This document shows positions 54,465 through 63,141 of a DNA stretch of 64,000 bases, in pieces. The stretch comes from Clostridiales bacterium (GTDB taxonomy: Bacteria; Bacillota; Clostridia; Saccharofermentanales; Saccharofermentanaceae): assembly GCA_017649645.1 (NCBI GenBank), contig JAGCGK010000151.1:1-64000 (forward strand), in the 5' to 3' direction. Under the pieces are notes generated by a model. It was not told the DNA's origin, searched no databases, and saw only the letters and a program-made list of their open reading frames with translations. Numbering within the stretch: the stretch's first letter is position 1; each line of letters opens with the position of its first letter. The translations under genes and the position numbers were made by a program.

Positions 54465-54977
54465 TTAAAATTGCGTCAATTTCCATTGCTTCGGCGAGTA
54501 CTTTCCGGCGCCGTTTACGACCTCGAAAGAATTGCTCTTTGAATTGAACTTCATGTACTCCACCTTGGTCTCGGATCCGTACCAGGAATCGACCCTTAAA
54601 ACATCGTCATTACATAGATAGATGTAGTATCCGTTGGAACCTCCGAGAAGGCTGTAAGGTCCAAGATCGGAATGCCTTACGACAACATTGGTGAACTTCG
54701 TGATACCGCCGGCACTGTTAAATCCGATAAGAAGTTCGTCTCTGCCGTCACCGTCCAGATCATGAAGAAGGTAACCGACGCCCTTGCCTTTGCCTAAGAT
54801 CTCAGGTGAGATATCCAATTGTCTGTTATTGCCTTCCTTGCCGTAGAGAACACCTTGTCTGTAGTACTCAACGGCGTCCTTGTACCACTCATCCTTATCA
54901 GGCCTGCATCCCGTAAGCCCGAAAATGGCCGATAACAGAAGCGGGACCGTGACGATCCACATGATCATCTTTCTCAT
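54465..54977 (-). CDS. lipoprotein with an EF-hand-like/FG-GAP-like loop
   Basis: 170 aa. Lipobox LTGC. One repeat-like segment LHDLDGDGRDELLIGFNSAG has a calcium-loop pattern (D-x-D-G-D-G-x-D-E). Similar domain to the lipoprotein at 20155-21132. Outer-face protein, function unknown. Confidence 0.7.
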   Translation of the reverse strand: MRKMIMWIVTVPLLLSAIFGLTGCRPDKDEWYKDAVEYYRQGVLYGKEGNNRQLDISPEILGKGKGVGYLLHDLDGDGRDELLIGFNSAGGITKFTNVVVRHSDLGPYSLLGGSNGYYIYLCNDDVLRVDSWYGSETKVEYMKFNSKSNSFEVVNGAGKYSPKQWKLTQF

Positions 54978-55002
54978 CTTGTATTATCCCCCTATAAAAA
55001 AG

Positions 55003-55740
55003 TCATTCTCTTCTTTGGCTGTTCATGGCATTCATGACGTCTCTGATCTGGGTCGCATCGATGATCTTAGCGGAACCGCAGAACGGGCAATATGCCTTGA
55101 GCATCGTCTGATCAAGTTCCATCTGGCCTGCGCAGTTAGGACATGTGAGGTCAACCTGTACGACGTCCTTGTTTATGTCTTCTGTCCTGAATGAATGGCC
55201 GGTCTTTCTTGTTACGTAGTCCTTGAACATGTCGATGACCTTCTGCTCCTGAGTCGTAACGCCGCCTGTTGTCTTAGCGACATTCTCGATGTCGGATACG
55301 AAGGATATGAGAGCAGACGGCTCTGCCTGATCGAGGAAAGCCGTAACTGTTGAAAAGCTGATATTCTGATCTCTGGAGATAGCCTCGACCTTTGCCTTCT
55401 CTGATGAAGGGATCGAATTGTCGCTCATGATCTGACCTGCGATCTTATCAAGTTCCAGACCCTCATCTACCGAGATGCTGCCGTCGATCCTTGCCATGTA
55501 GTAGCAAAGTGCGAGTTTACCCAAAAGTGTATTTACGTGCATCGAGCTGAAGTTGCCGCCCTGTGAAGGAGATGTTGCCCTTGCCTGATTTATCTGCTGC
55601 TGTCTTTGCTGCATTATGTTGGCTACAACTGCTCCGGCAGCTGCGGCGCTTGCCGATGCCACCGCCGTATTTATGATCGAATTGGAATGACGGATAGGTG
55701 CTCCAACCATTGTTCTTAAAAGCATTTTTCCAAGACCCAT
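55003..55740 (-). CDS. TerB-like helical protein with a C-terminal zinc ribbon
   Basis: 245 aa. Ala-rich N-terminus (TAVASASAAAAGAVVANIMQ), a TerB-like helical middle (LALCYYMARIDGSISVDEGL ... ISFVSDIENVAK), and a C-terminal zinc ribbon LTCPNCAGQMELDQTML ... AYCPFCGSAKI. No catalytic motif. -10 TATAAT near 55776-55781 and AAGGAGG before the ATG give a good promoter and RBS. Function not known; TerB-like modules are linked to membrane stress. Confidence 0.75.
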   Translation of the reverse strand: MGLGKMLLRTMVGAPIRHSNSIINTAVASASAAAAGAVVANIMQQRQQQINQARATSPSQGGNFSSMHVNTLLGKLALCYYMARIDGSISVDEGLELDKIAGQIMSDNSIPSSEKAKVEAISRDQNISFSTVTAFLDQAEPSALISFVSDIENVAKTTGGVTTQEQKVIDMFKDYVTRKTGHSFRTEDINKDVVQVDLTCPNCAGQMELDQTMLKAYCPFCGSAKIIDATQIRDVMNAMNSQRRE

Positions 55741-55788
55741 CTTGTATTCCTCCTTGTCGTTTTTTCCCTGCTACTATTATACAAAAGA

Positions 55789-55818
55789 AGGCCCGCAATA
55801 AAAGATATCGCGAGCCTT
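55789..55818 (-). terminator. terminator of the dlt-like operon
   Basis: Minus-strand stem AAGGCTCGC / GCGGGCCTT with a 12-base loop and a CTTTTG tail, 44 bases past the last gene. The promoter of the TerB-like gene overlaps its far side. Confidence 0.55.
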
Positions 55819-55861
55819 GTTATCGTTTTCAAAAAAACATACCGAATGGACAAAGATTGAT

Positions 55862-56443
55862 TTATTCCGCAACGATATATGTAATAGAATCCACCGTGCC
55901 GTCCTTGAAGACGAAGAACAGCTTGGTGCCGCCGTCGACTATGGTCATGGATGAGTTCTCGTCACCGTTTATGGTGTAGTCCGAATAAGCTGACTTCACA
56001 TCGTCTGCCGTCATTCCGATATAGACACCCTCAGGCGTTGTCACGATGTCGTCTTTAAGCTCGATGGAGCATATCTTCTCCACATCGCCGTCAGGGAATG
56101 TCCTTATGACAAAATCAGCGTAGGTATAGACCTTATCCATGCCCTGGAAAGCGCAGGACTCCGCCTCAAAGTAGCTTACCGGCTCACCGAGCGCATCGGA
56201 TACCTCGGAAAAGTCCATGCCGATCTTAAGTTCCTTGCCTGCGGTCTTGAAGCCCAGCTTGGAATCGGATTGCTGCAGCTGTCCGCCTGAAGCATTATCG
56301 CCGCTGCTTTGCTCCACCTTCGTCTCCGCATTGTTATTTCCTGCTGCCGTGGTCCCTGCCGTGTCACCGTCGCTGCTGCATGCCGCAACGGAAGCTGCCA
56401 TGGACATAGAAAGAAGCAGTGCCGCATATTTTCTTGATCTCAT
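55862..56443 (-). CDS. lipoprotein at the end of the dlt-like operon
   Basis: 193 aa. Lipobox VAAC (Cys22). After a Thr/Gly/Ser linker come two related alpha/beta repeats, each beginning with the pattern (I/L)xIGMxxxxVxxA (LKIGMDFSEVSDALGEPV and VYIGMTADDVKSAYSDY), the layout of SmpA/OmlA- and BLIP-like folds. The ATG is one base after the stop of the SGNH-like gene, with GGAGG upstream, so it is part of the operon. Possibly a surface partner of the modification system. Confidence 0.75.
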   Translation of the reverse strand: MRSRKYAALLLSMSMAASVAACSSDGDTAGTTAAGNNNAETKVEQSSGDNASGGQLQQSDSKLGFKTAGKELKIGMDFSEVSDALGEPVSYFEAESCAFQGMDKVYTYADFVIRTFPDGDVEKICSIELKDDIVTTPEGVYIGMTADDVKSAYSDYTINGDENSSMTIVDGGTKLFFVFKDGTVDSITYIVAE

Positions 56444-56444
56444 A

Positions 56445-57476
56445 TTATTCCTCCGTTTTATTCTTCTGTTCTTCGATCATTTTATTATAGTATTCTATTT
56501 TTTCTTCGTAAACTTTGGTGTATTTCGGATCGTTCCTGTGATCTTCAAGACCGTAGGTATCAACGAGCCACTTGCCGAAGTAATCGCTCATCTTCTCCGC
56601 ACCTGTCAGATTCAGATGAAGTCCCGCATCGTAGGTATCCACCGACATATCAAGCCCGATCTCATCCTTCAAAGGGATCATATTGATATAGTTAAGGCCG
56701 TTTTGGTCGGCGTATTCCTTTACCTGCTCATCCCACTCCTCGTACCAGTACGGGTACTCGGTAGGTGCCTTGATAAGGACCAGCTCGATACCGTTGTCCT
56801 TACAAAGCTTCGTCATCATATCAAGATACTTCATGCTGTTTTCGCCGAAAGAATAATCGTCCAGCGGCATCGGATCCGGGAATTCACCCTGAGGCCTTAT
56901 GTCAACTCTCATGTAGTATCCGTTATGCGTCACCTTTTCCTTCTCGAAAATGTACTTTAAGTCATCACCTGTCAGTTCATTCCACCTTGAATGATATCGA
57001 AGGATCGGGAAAACATAATCTATGAAGTTCTCACCTTCCGTCATGGATGCCTTAATGTCGTTGACCTTGCTCATAGACCACTTCATTCCGTCCAAAGTCA
57101 TCCTGTTATATGCTTCCTTCTGAGGCTTGTCGTACTTAAGCGACAGGACGTTAAAGACGACGACCTTCGGCTTTTCATACTTAAGTGTCTCTTCCAGAAG
57201 GTAGTAGGACTGCCAGACAAGTTGCTGGGAACTGCCTCTTATATAGGATGTGATACCGTACTCCTTCCAAAGTTCCATGGTGGAGAAATTCTCGTAGACT
57301 TCGCAGTCGCCTATGAAGATAACGTCATGATCGGTGGTCTCCTTGTAGTACTCCTCAACCATGGCGCCTTCCACGATCTTGCCCATGTATTTAGGCATAA
57401 GGAGCCTTTGCGCGAACCAAAGTCCCGCTATGAGAAAAGCAATTATCAATACCGATGCTATTATCTTTTTCTTCAT
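56445..57476 (-). CDS. DltD/AlgJ-like SGNH membrane protein with a Cys in place of Ser
   Basis: 343 aa. One N-terminal transmembrane anchor (5-25), then an SGNH-like extracellular domain. The first block reads DVIFIGDCEVYENFS, so residue 58 is Cys where SGNH hydrolases have the nucleophilic Ser of GDS. The C-terminal D-x-x-H-like block is present (YDAGLHLNLTGAEKM). It follows the MBOAT gene by eight bases, which is the usual position of DltD or AlgJ/AlgX-type partners that transfer the acyl group to the polymer. AAGGAG is four bases before the ATG. Confidence 0.8.
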   Translation of the reverse strand: MKKKIIASVLIIAFLIAGLWFAQRLLMPKYMGKIVEGAMVEEYYKETTDHDVIFIGDCEVYENFSTMELWKEYGITSYIRGSSQQLVWQSYYLLEETLKYEKPKVVVFNVLSLKYDKPQKEAYNRMTLDGMKWSMSKVNDIKASMTEGENFIDYVFPILRYHSRWNELTGDDLKYIFEKEKVTHNGYYMRVDIRPQGEFPDPMPLDDYSFGENSMKYLDMMTKLCKDNGIELVLIKAPTEYPYWYEEWDEQVKEYADQNGLNYINMIPLKDEIGLDMSVDTYDAGLHLNLTGAEKMSDYFGKWLVDTYGLEDHRNDPKYTKVYEEKIEYYNKMIEEQKNKTEE

Positions 57477-57484
57477 ATGACTCC

Positions 57485-59095
57485 TTAGAACTGATTATAG
57501 ATAAACTGCGTCGCGTCGTATCCTTCTCCGTATGCGCCGAAAACAACGATGACGATAAGAAGCGAAGCCAAAAGTAAATGGCGGATCACAAAGTTATTAT
57601 CCTTAAACACAACGCCTTTCTTCGCCTTGATGATGCTGACCGTAAGAATAATCACGAAAGACACTATTAAAACGATATAGTCGTGCTTACCAAGTCCGAT
57701 ATTAAGAAGCGAACCGTCCGCGAAGATCTTAAGGTTAATATTCGTGAACATCGTTCCCACCATCTTAAACGTAAGAGGGACGTTCCTGTAAACATCGAAC
57801 ATCCTTATCATGCTCATGAGAAGTACTGTTCTTATGATCTCGAAGATCCCGTAGCCCAACGTATTCTTGATCTTCACCTTGCCGTGGAACTTGGCGTAGA
57901 GCGGTTCTAACTCCTGAGAGATCATGATGACCACGTAGTTCATGAGACCCCAGACTATGAAGTTCCATGCGGCGCCGTGCCAAAGACCCGTGGTAAACCA
58001 TACAAGGAGCGACGCGAGGTAGACCGTCACGCGCTTACCGATCTTCTGACCCAGATGCTCACGGGACCACTTGGAAAGTTTCAGCATAGGTCCGCAGACC
58101 GAGACCGGATAGAAGATATAATCCGTGAACCACGTGCCCATGGTGATGTGCCAGCGGTTCCAGTATTCCTTAATATTTTTCGAGAAATAAGGGAGGTTAA
58201 AGTTCTCGGCAACGTCTATGCCCAGGACCTTGGCGATACCTATGGTGATGTCGATGCCGCCCGTGAAGTCGCAGTAAAGGTCGAATGCGTAAAAGAGCAT
58301 CGCAACGAAAACGAAGGTTCCCTTATAAGTGTCGGTGTCAGTGGAAAGGGCGATGACCGCGGGAGCGATTCGGTTCGCGACAACCATCTTCTTGAAGTAA
58401 CCCCAGATGACCCTGGTAAGACCCTTGGAGATGTTGGTCTCCTGAAGCTTATGCTCTCCGAAAAGTGTCGGTGCCAGATCGTCATATCTGCAGATCGGAC
58501 CCTGGACCATCAACGGAAAGAACGACACGAACAAAAGGAGCTTGAACGGATTTTTCTGAGGAGCGGTCTTGCCCCTGTAGACGTCGATCAAATAGCTGCA
58601 GGTCTGGAACGTGTAGTATGAGATCGCGGCCGGAATGACGATGTCAAAGTGGCGGATCTTGGAGCCTTCTTTTAGGAAGGAATTGATATTCGTGATAACG
58701 AAATTGGTGTACTTGGTAACGCAAAGAAGACCTATCGCGATGATAAGTCCGATGAGAAGAACGGCCCACTTTTGGGACTTGGCCTTGGCTTTTACGGCCT
58801 TCTTCTCTTCTTTGGAAATGGTCTCTTTGTTGGCGGAGATATATTCCTTGGTCTTTTGGTCGATCCTGCCGATAAGATATGCGGCGAGGAACGCGACGAT
58901 AAAAGTTACCAGGATAAATATCAGATGCGGGCACGAATGATCGGCCTTAAGATCTGTGTATTTTCTGTCCGCGACGTAATAAAAGCCGAGGCTCGCGACC
59001 AGAAGTAACGGCCACCGGGCTTTTTTCGGAACGACATAATAAAGGATCGCCAATACTATGACGGATATTATGAACTGCGCGGACGTAAATATCAT
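57485..59095 (-). CDS. MBOAT acyltransferase (DltB/AlgI-like)
   Basis: 536 aa with more than ten transmembrane segments. Landmarks are FPLMVQGPICRYDDLAP, FNLPYFSKNIKEYWNRWHIT and the catalytic His in TTGLWHGAAWNFIVWG. MBOATs of this group move an acyl or D-alanyl group across the membrane from a carrier protein or CoA. The adjacent carrier protein and adenylation genes point to a DltB-like use of a thioester carrier. Confidence 0.93.
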   Translation of the reverse strand: MIFTSAQFIISVIVLAILYYVVPKKARWPLLLVASLGFYYVADRKYTDLKADHSCPHLIFILVTFIVAFLAAYLIGRIDQKTKEYISANKETISKEEKKAVKAKAKSQKWAVLLIGLIIAIGLLCVTKYTNFVITNINSFLKEGSKIRHFDIVIPAAISYYTFQTCSYLIDVYRGKTAPQKNPFKLLLFVSFFPLMVQGPICRYDDLAPTLFGEHKLQETNISKGLTRVIWGYFKKMVVANRIAPAVIALSTDTDTYKGTFVFVAMLFYAFDLYCDFTGGIDITIGIAKVLGIDVAENFNLPYFSKNIKEYWNRWHITMGTWFTDYIFYPVSVCGPMLKLSKWSREHLGQKIGKRVTVYLASLLVWFTTGLWHGAAWNFIVWGLMNYVVIMISQELEPLYAKFHGKVKIKNTLGYGIFEIIRTVLLMSMIRMFDVYRNVPLTFKMVGTMFTNINLKIFADGSLLNIGLGKHDYIVLIVSFVIILTVSIIKAKKGVVFKDNNFVIRHLLLASLLIVIVVFGAYGEGYDATQFIYNQF

Positions 59096-59102
59096 CTATG
59101 GA

Positions 59103-59333
59103 TCAGTCCTCGTCCTCGATCCTCTTGATAAGAGCATAGAGGGCCCGGGCGGAGTTGAAGTTCTCAGGAACGATCTCCTCGGCAGGGATAACGACGTCGA
59201 ACTCCTCGTTGATCTCGGAGATAACGGTTACGATGTCAAATGAATCGAGGATCTTGTCATCGATGAGCGTTGTGCATGTATCAAAGTCAACGTCAGGATG
59301 AAGGTCTTTAAGTATCTTTATTAAATCTTCCAT
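59103..59333 (-). CDS. carrier protein (DltC-like)
   Basis: 76 aa from the ATG with AAAGG about ten bases upstream; an upstream in-frame start lies inside the preceding gene. Helical carrier fold with the phosphopantetheine Ser31 in DDKILDSFDIVTV; most carriers have DSL, here DSF. Sits between the adenylation enzyme and the MBOAT gene, as dltC sits between dltB and dltD or next to dltA. Presumed to carry the activated amino acid. Confidence 0.9.
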   Translation of the reverse strand: MEDLIKILKDLHPDVDFDTCTTLIDDKILDSFDIVTVISEINEEFDVVIPAEEIVPENFNSARALYALIKRIEDED

Positions 59334-59346
59334 CTTGTCTTTCCTT

Positions 59347-60861
59347 TCACATAGAAGCAAGTTTTTTACGGTCTATCTTTCCGTTAGCCGTCAAAGGCAT
59401 AACGTCAAGTTTCTCGGCTTTGTTCGGGATCATGTATCTAGGAAGTTTCTCCTTAAGGATACTTATGATCTCGCCTGTCTCGATATCACCTACATAGTAG
59501 AGCTTTATTTTATCTTTTTCCTTGTCATATACGCAACAGCAGGTCCTGATCTGATCGATGTTATTGACGTTGACTTCGATCTCGCCAAGCTCGATCCTGT
59601 GACCCATGTGCTTGATCTGGAAATCCTTACGTGACACGAACAGCAATTCGCCCCTGTCGTTTCTCTTACCGATATCGCCTGTCCTGTAGATAAGCTCAGG
59701 ATAGATCTTGTTGAGAGGGTTTTGAACGAATACTTCGTTAGTCTTCTCAAAGTTCTTATAGTATCCGATCGTAAGCGAAGTACCTACTACGCAGATCTCG
59801 CCTTCTTCGCCGTCTTTACATATCTCGTTCTTCTCGTTAAGAAGAAGGATCCTGGTGTTCTTAAACGGGCCCCCGATCGGAACTGACTCGTTAAGATCGA
59901 ACTTCCGGTCCACCTTAAAATAGCAGCACATGCCCGTTGCTTCCGTAGGTCCGTAGAGGTTCGTGAACTTACAGTCAGGCAGCGCTTCCCTCCAGATGTT
60001 CAGCTGCTTTATCGGGAACACTTCGCTTCCGAAAGCGATATTTTTGAGATACTCCGGCTTTATCTTCTCGAAAGTCTTAAACGAAGAGATCATGGTAAGC
60101 GCCGATACGACCCAGCACACTGTGTTGATCTTATGCTCGTTCAAAAACTCCACGAGCTTTATCGGGAACATGAAAAGCGACTTCGGAACGATGACTGTCG
60201 TCGCACCGAACTTCAAGGTCGGATAAAGTTCCTTCAGGCACGCGTCAAAATAAAGCGGCGTCTGATTCGCAAATCTCGTGTCGTGATCAAATCCCAGAAC
60301 CTCCGACAGGTTCTCGATATAATCGATAACGGACCTGTGGCAAGCCACGACTCCCTTCGGGATTCCCGTTGAACCTGACGTAAAGACAATATAGATAGGA
60401 TCGGTATCGATCTGCTTATCTCTGATCTTATTAAGTGCTTCGTCGTTGACCTCTGCCGTGATCGCCTCCGAATAAAGAAGTATCTCTCCTTCAAAGTTCA
60501 TTGAGATCGCGATCTCGCGTGTCTCATCGTCGCAGATCATTACTCTCGGATTTAGTGTCTGAAGGATAAGCTCAGTCCTGAACTTCGGCATCTCCTCATC
60601 GATCGGCACATAATAGCAGCCGCCGTATACGCAGCCGAAGAAAGCACTTATGGCATTCGGATGCTTCTTCATGAACACGACCACCGGCTCAGCATAGTAG
60701 CCCTTTTCTTCGAGAAGGCTTCCTATCGCGCGGCTTCTTTGATATACCATCCCGAACGTAAGGTCACACGCGGGATCCTCATTCGCGAACGCCACCTTAT
60801 CCGGATATTGGAGCACGATCTTATCAAGGTACTCCATTACGTTTCTTTGCTGCATATTCAT
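59347..60861 (-). CDS. amino-acid adenylation enzyme (DltA-like, substrate uncertain)
   Basis: 504 aa, the size of DltA. ANL motifs: TSGSTGIPKG (161-170), YFDACLKELYPTL (204-216) with Asp206, which matches the Asp that binds the substrate amino group, NLYGPTEAT (301-309), YRTGDIGKRNDRGELLFV, and the C-terminal Lys in NGKIDRKKL. In Bacillus DltA a Cys before the GE of FCGEV lines the D-alanine pocket; here the segment is AFGSEVFP, with Gly278 at that place. The gene starts inside the racemase stop (ATGA) and ends just before the carrier. It activates an amino acid and loads it on the carrier; D-Ala is possible, but the racemase next to it and the altered pocket make another D-amino acid worth testing. 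Confidence 0.88.
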   Translation of the reverse strand: MNMQQRNVMEYLDKIVLQYPDKVAFANEDPACDLTFGMVYQRSRAIGSLLEEKGYYAEPVVVFMKKHPNAISAFFGCVYGGCYYVPIDEEMPKFRTELILQTLNPRVMICDDETREIAISMNFEGEILLYSEAITAEVNDEALNKIRDKQIDTDPIYIVFTSGSTGIPKGVVACHRSVIDYIENLSEVLGFDHDTRFANQTPLYFDACLKELYPTLKFGATTVIVPKSLFMFPIKLVEFLNEHKINTVCWVVSALTMISSFKTFEKIKPEYLKNIAFGSEVFPIKQLNIWREALPDCKFTNLYGPTEATGMCCYFKVDRKFDLNESVPIGGPFKNTRILLLNEKNEICKDGEEGEICVVGTSLTIGYYKNFEKTNEVFVQNPLNKIYPELIYRTGDIGKRNDRGELLFVSRKDFQIKHMGHRIELGEIEVNVNNIDQIRTCCCVYDKEKDKIKLYYVGDIETGEIISILKEKLPRYMIPNKAEKLDVMPLTANGKIDRKKLASM

Positions 60862-61559
60862 AAGTATTCTCCTCTGACCTCATATCCGCAGGCGGTTATG
60901 GATGCCTTCGCTAGTATCTCCATCGCGTCCACGGTAAGATCCGACTTAAGTCCGCACTTCCTTAACAAAGAAAGCTCTGTACAACCTAAGACGACTTTTT
61001 CTGCGCCTTTGTTTCCGAAGTAATCCATGATCTTCCTGAACTTATCCTCCGACGGCGCTTTCCCCGCCTTGATGTCGTCGTAGATCACGTTCATGATAAG
61101 TCCCTGGGTCTCATCATCAGGCACTACCGGTTCTATTCCTTCTTCTCGAAAACTCTCTTGAAACAGCTCGCAGCTTAAAGTTCCGCCCGTTGCCATGATC
61201 CCTGCCTTCTTAACGCCCGCTTCCTTAAGTTCACGCGTGGTCTCGGTAACGGCATTAAGTATCTTCGCATTTACGTTCTTACAAAGCTTATCGTGAAAAC
61301 AGTGAGCAGTTATGCACGGTATCGCGATAACATCCGCGCCCATCTTCTCCAGCGTCTCAGCACTCCTGTTTATAAAAGGAAGCGGATCATCGGAACTATT
61401 GCCCAGGATAAAGGCCGTACGGTCAGGAGTCTTCGGATCACTTACGACCAGCATCTCCATATGGTCCTGGTCCTTCTGAGCCAGGGTCATCTCAGTGATC
61501 ATCTCCATAAAATATACAGTTGCCATCGGGCCAAGCCCGCCAATGATTCCCAGTTTCAT
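60858..61559 (-). CDS. aspartate/glutamate racemase family protein
   Basis: 233 aa from the ATG of MKLGIIGGLGP (TGAGGAA six bases upstream). Both catalytic cysteines are present: PCITAHCF (Cys82) and VLGCTELSLL (about 195). The usual PCNTAH is PCITAH here. Interconverts L- and D-aspartate (or another amino acid) without a cofactor. Ten bases after the transglutaminase stop and overlapping the adenylation gene by four bases, so translationally coupled with it. Confidence 0.9.
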   Translation of the reverse strand: MKLGIIGGLGPMATVYFMEMITEMTLAQKDQDHMEMLVVSDPKTPDRTAFILGNSSDDPLPFINRSAETLEKMGADVIAIPCITAHCFHDKLCKNVNAKILNAVTETTRELKEAGVKKAGIMATGGTLSCELFQESFREEGIEPVVPDDETQGLIMNVIYDDIKAGKAPSEDKFRKIMDYFGNKGAEKVVLGCTELSLLRKCGLKSDLTVDAMEILAKASITACGYEVRGEYL

Positions 61560-61569
61560 ATATATTTCC

Positions 61570-62856
61570 TCACGCCGGATCGATCGTCTTGGTGTAGTAG
61601 TTGATCCTGTACTGAACGGATTCCTCAGTCGGAGTCGGAAGACCCGTATGATCGTAGTTATACCTGAATCCGTGAACATAACTTAAGTCATGAAGCTCGG
61701 TTCCGGTCAGCATATAAGCATTCATCGGCGTATTCGTGCTGCTGCAGTCCATGAAGTACCACTTGCCCTCCACGAAGATCATATTCCAGTAGTGGCTGGT
61801 GGTTACCGCATCGCATCTTTCGATAAGATAGTTATCGATACCCGCACAGTCCAAAAGTGCCTTCGCACATACCGCATATGTATAGCAGTCACCGCGAAGC
61901 GTTGTAAAACCTTCATAAGCTCCCGCTGTCCAGTGGGACTTATCAGACTCACCGATATAGTGGAGGTTATACTTACACCAGTCATAGATCGCGAAGCCCT
62001 TCTCCGCATCCGTCATGTCATGTGTTATGATCGTGGAATATACTTTCATCGCTTCCTCATATACGAGCTCAGGCTCCACATAGCCTTCAGGCTTCTCAAG
62101 GATTGTGACGTCCGTCTCTACTTCCCTTACGTTTCCCGTATAGTCAGTCGCAATATATTTGACCTTATAGGTTCCCGGCTTCGTGATATCGACTCCTGAG
62201 TTATCGATCGTCAGTGTCGGATTAGGATCAAGATTATCTTCGAGCTTTATGCCTTCCCTATACTTGATCGTGTCATTCTCATAAGACTCGATCGGCTTAA
62301 CGCCGAGGATCTTCGGCGCATCAAAATCATCTATGACTTCGAGCTTAACAGGAAGGATCGTCTCATTACCCGCGATATCCCTGAACCTGATGCTGCCCTC
62401 GTTAATTCCGCCCTTGGTGTAGTCAGGTTCCACGGCGAAAGATATTTCCACCGGATTTATGTCTCTGTAGCTCACTACATAATCCATGATATCAGGCGCA
62501 TTATCCACGTCCGTCTTCAGATCCTTAACGGAAGCATCAGGCGCGATCGTATCAACAACATTAAGTACACTATAATAAGGAATATTGTCACACCAGAAAT
62601 CCAGATTGTAACTGTTCGGCGTCTTATTATCCAAAGCTGAGATATCAGTGGTACATTTCACATATTCGAGGTCAGTAGTAAAGAGCGACATATCGATAGG
62701 GCTTCCCGCCTCGATCGTGACTTCGCTTTCAACTTTGCCGTATTGCCTCTTGATGCTACGAAGTCCCATAACGATAAGTACGAGACAAACTGACAGCATC
62801 AGAATGACAAGCAAGAACTGCCTGAGGCTTATACTGAACTTCTCATCTTTTCCCAT
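61570..62856 (-). CDS. membrane-anchored transglutaminase-like protein with Ig-like domains
   Basis: 428 aa from the second ATG (AGGA six bases upstream). One N-terminal membrane anchor (about 10-30), two Ig/DUF5011-like beta domains (VDTIAPDASVKDL ... RDIAGNETILPVKLEVIDD; DITKPGTYKVKYIATDYTGN), then a transglutaminase core with Cys in RGDCYTYAVCAKALL, His in TTSHYWNMIFV and Asp in WYFMDCSS. Usual roles are protein cross-linking or peptidase activity at the cell surface. Member of the operon, so a surface substrate related to the modified polymer is plausible. Confidence 0.88.
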   Translation of the reverse strand: MGKDEKFSISLRQFLLVILMLSVCLVLIVMGLRSIKRQYGKVESEVTIEAGSPIDMSLFTTDLEYVKCTTDISALDNKTPNSYNLDFWCDNIPYYSVLNVVDTIAPDASVKDLKTDVDNAPDIMDYVVSYRDINPVEISFAVEPDYTKGGINEGSIRFRDIAGNETILPVKLEVIDDFDAPKILGVKPIESYENDTIKYREGIKLEDNLDPNPTLTIDNSGVDITKPGTYKVKYIATDYTGNVREVETDVTILEKPEGYVEPELVYEEAMKVYSTIITHDMTDAEKGFAIYDWCKYNLHYIGESDKSHWTAGAYEGFTTLRGDCYTYAVCAKALLDCAGIDNYLIERCDAVTTSHYWNMIFVEGKWYFMDCSSTNTPMNAYMLTGTELHDLSYVHGFRYNYDHTGLPTPTEESVQYRINYYTKTIDPA

Positions 62857-62874
62857 TCTCATTCCTGAGGTCTA

Positions 62875-63141
62875 TTACCCCAGACTTACCCCCAAGTAAT
62901 CACTGGCCCACAAGAATATTACTATTATCCAGTAAATCATAACAATAAATACGATAACTCGCCAAGTCCATTTGAGCACAGTCTTGATTTTATTCTTTAT
63001 AACACGACGATCCATCGCCGCGATCTGTTCCTTTGACATCCTTGTCCTTGGATCGGAATCATTCCTATAAAGGTAGAATCCGCACTTGGTGCAGATCGTC
63101 CTGGTGTTGTCATTCACCGTCTTACATCTCGGACACTTCAT
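62875..63141 (-). CDS. zinc-ribbon single-pass membrane protein
   Basis: 88 aa. N-terminal zinc ribbon MKCPRCKTVN ... TICTKCGFYL, a basic middle (RRVIKNKIKTVLKW), then one hydrophobic segment of about 25 residues and a short exit. Its first 20 bases overlap the hemZ-like gene. Function unknown. Confidence 0.78.
   Translation of the reverse strand: MKCPRCKTVNDNTRTICTKCGFYLYRNDSDPRTRMSKEQIAAMDRRVIKNKIKTVLKWTWRVIVFIVMIYWIIVIFLWASDYLGVSLG

Noticed and set aside
61560..61679. Longer N-terminus for the racemase
   Set aside because: The extra residues are the transglutaminase 3' end in another frame; the family starts at MKLGIIGG with its own RBS.
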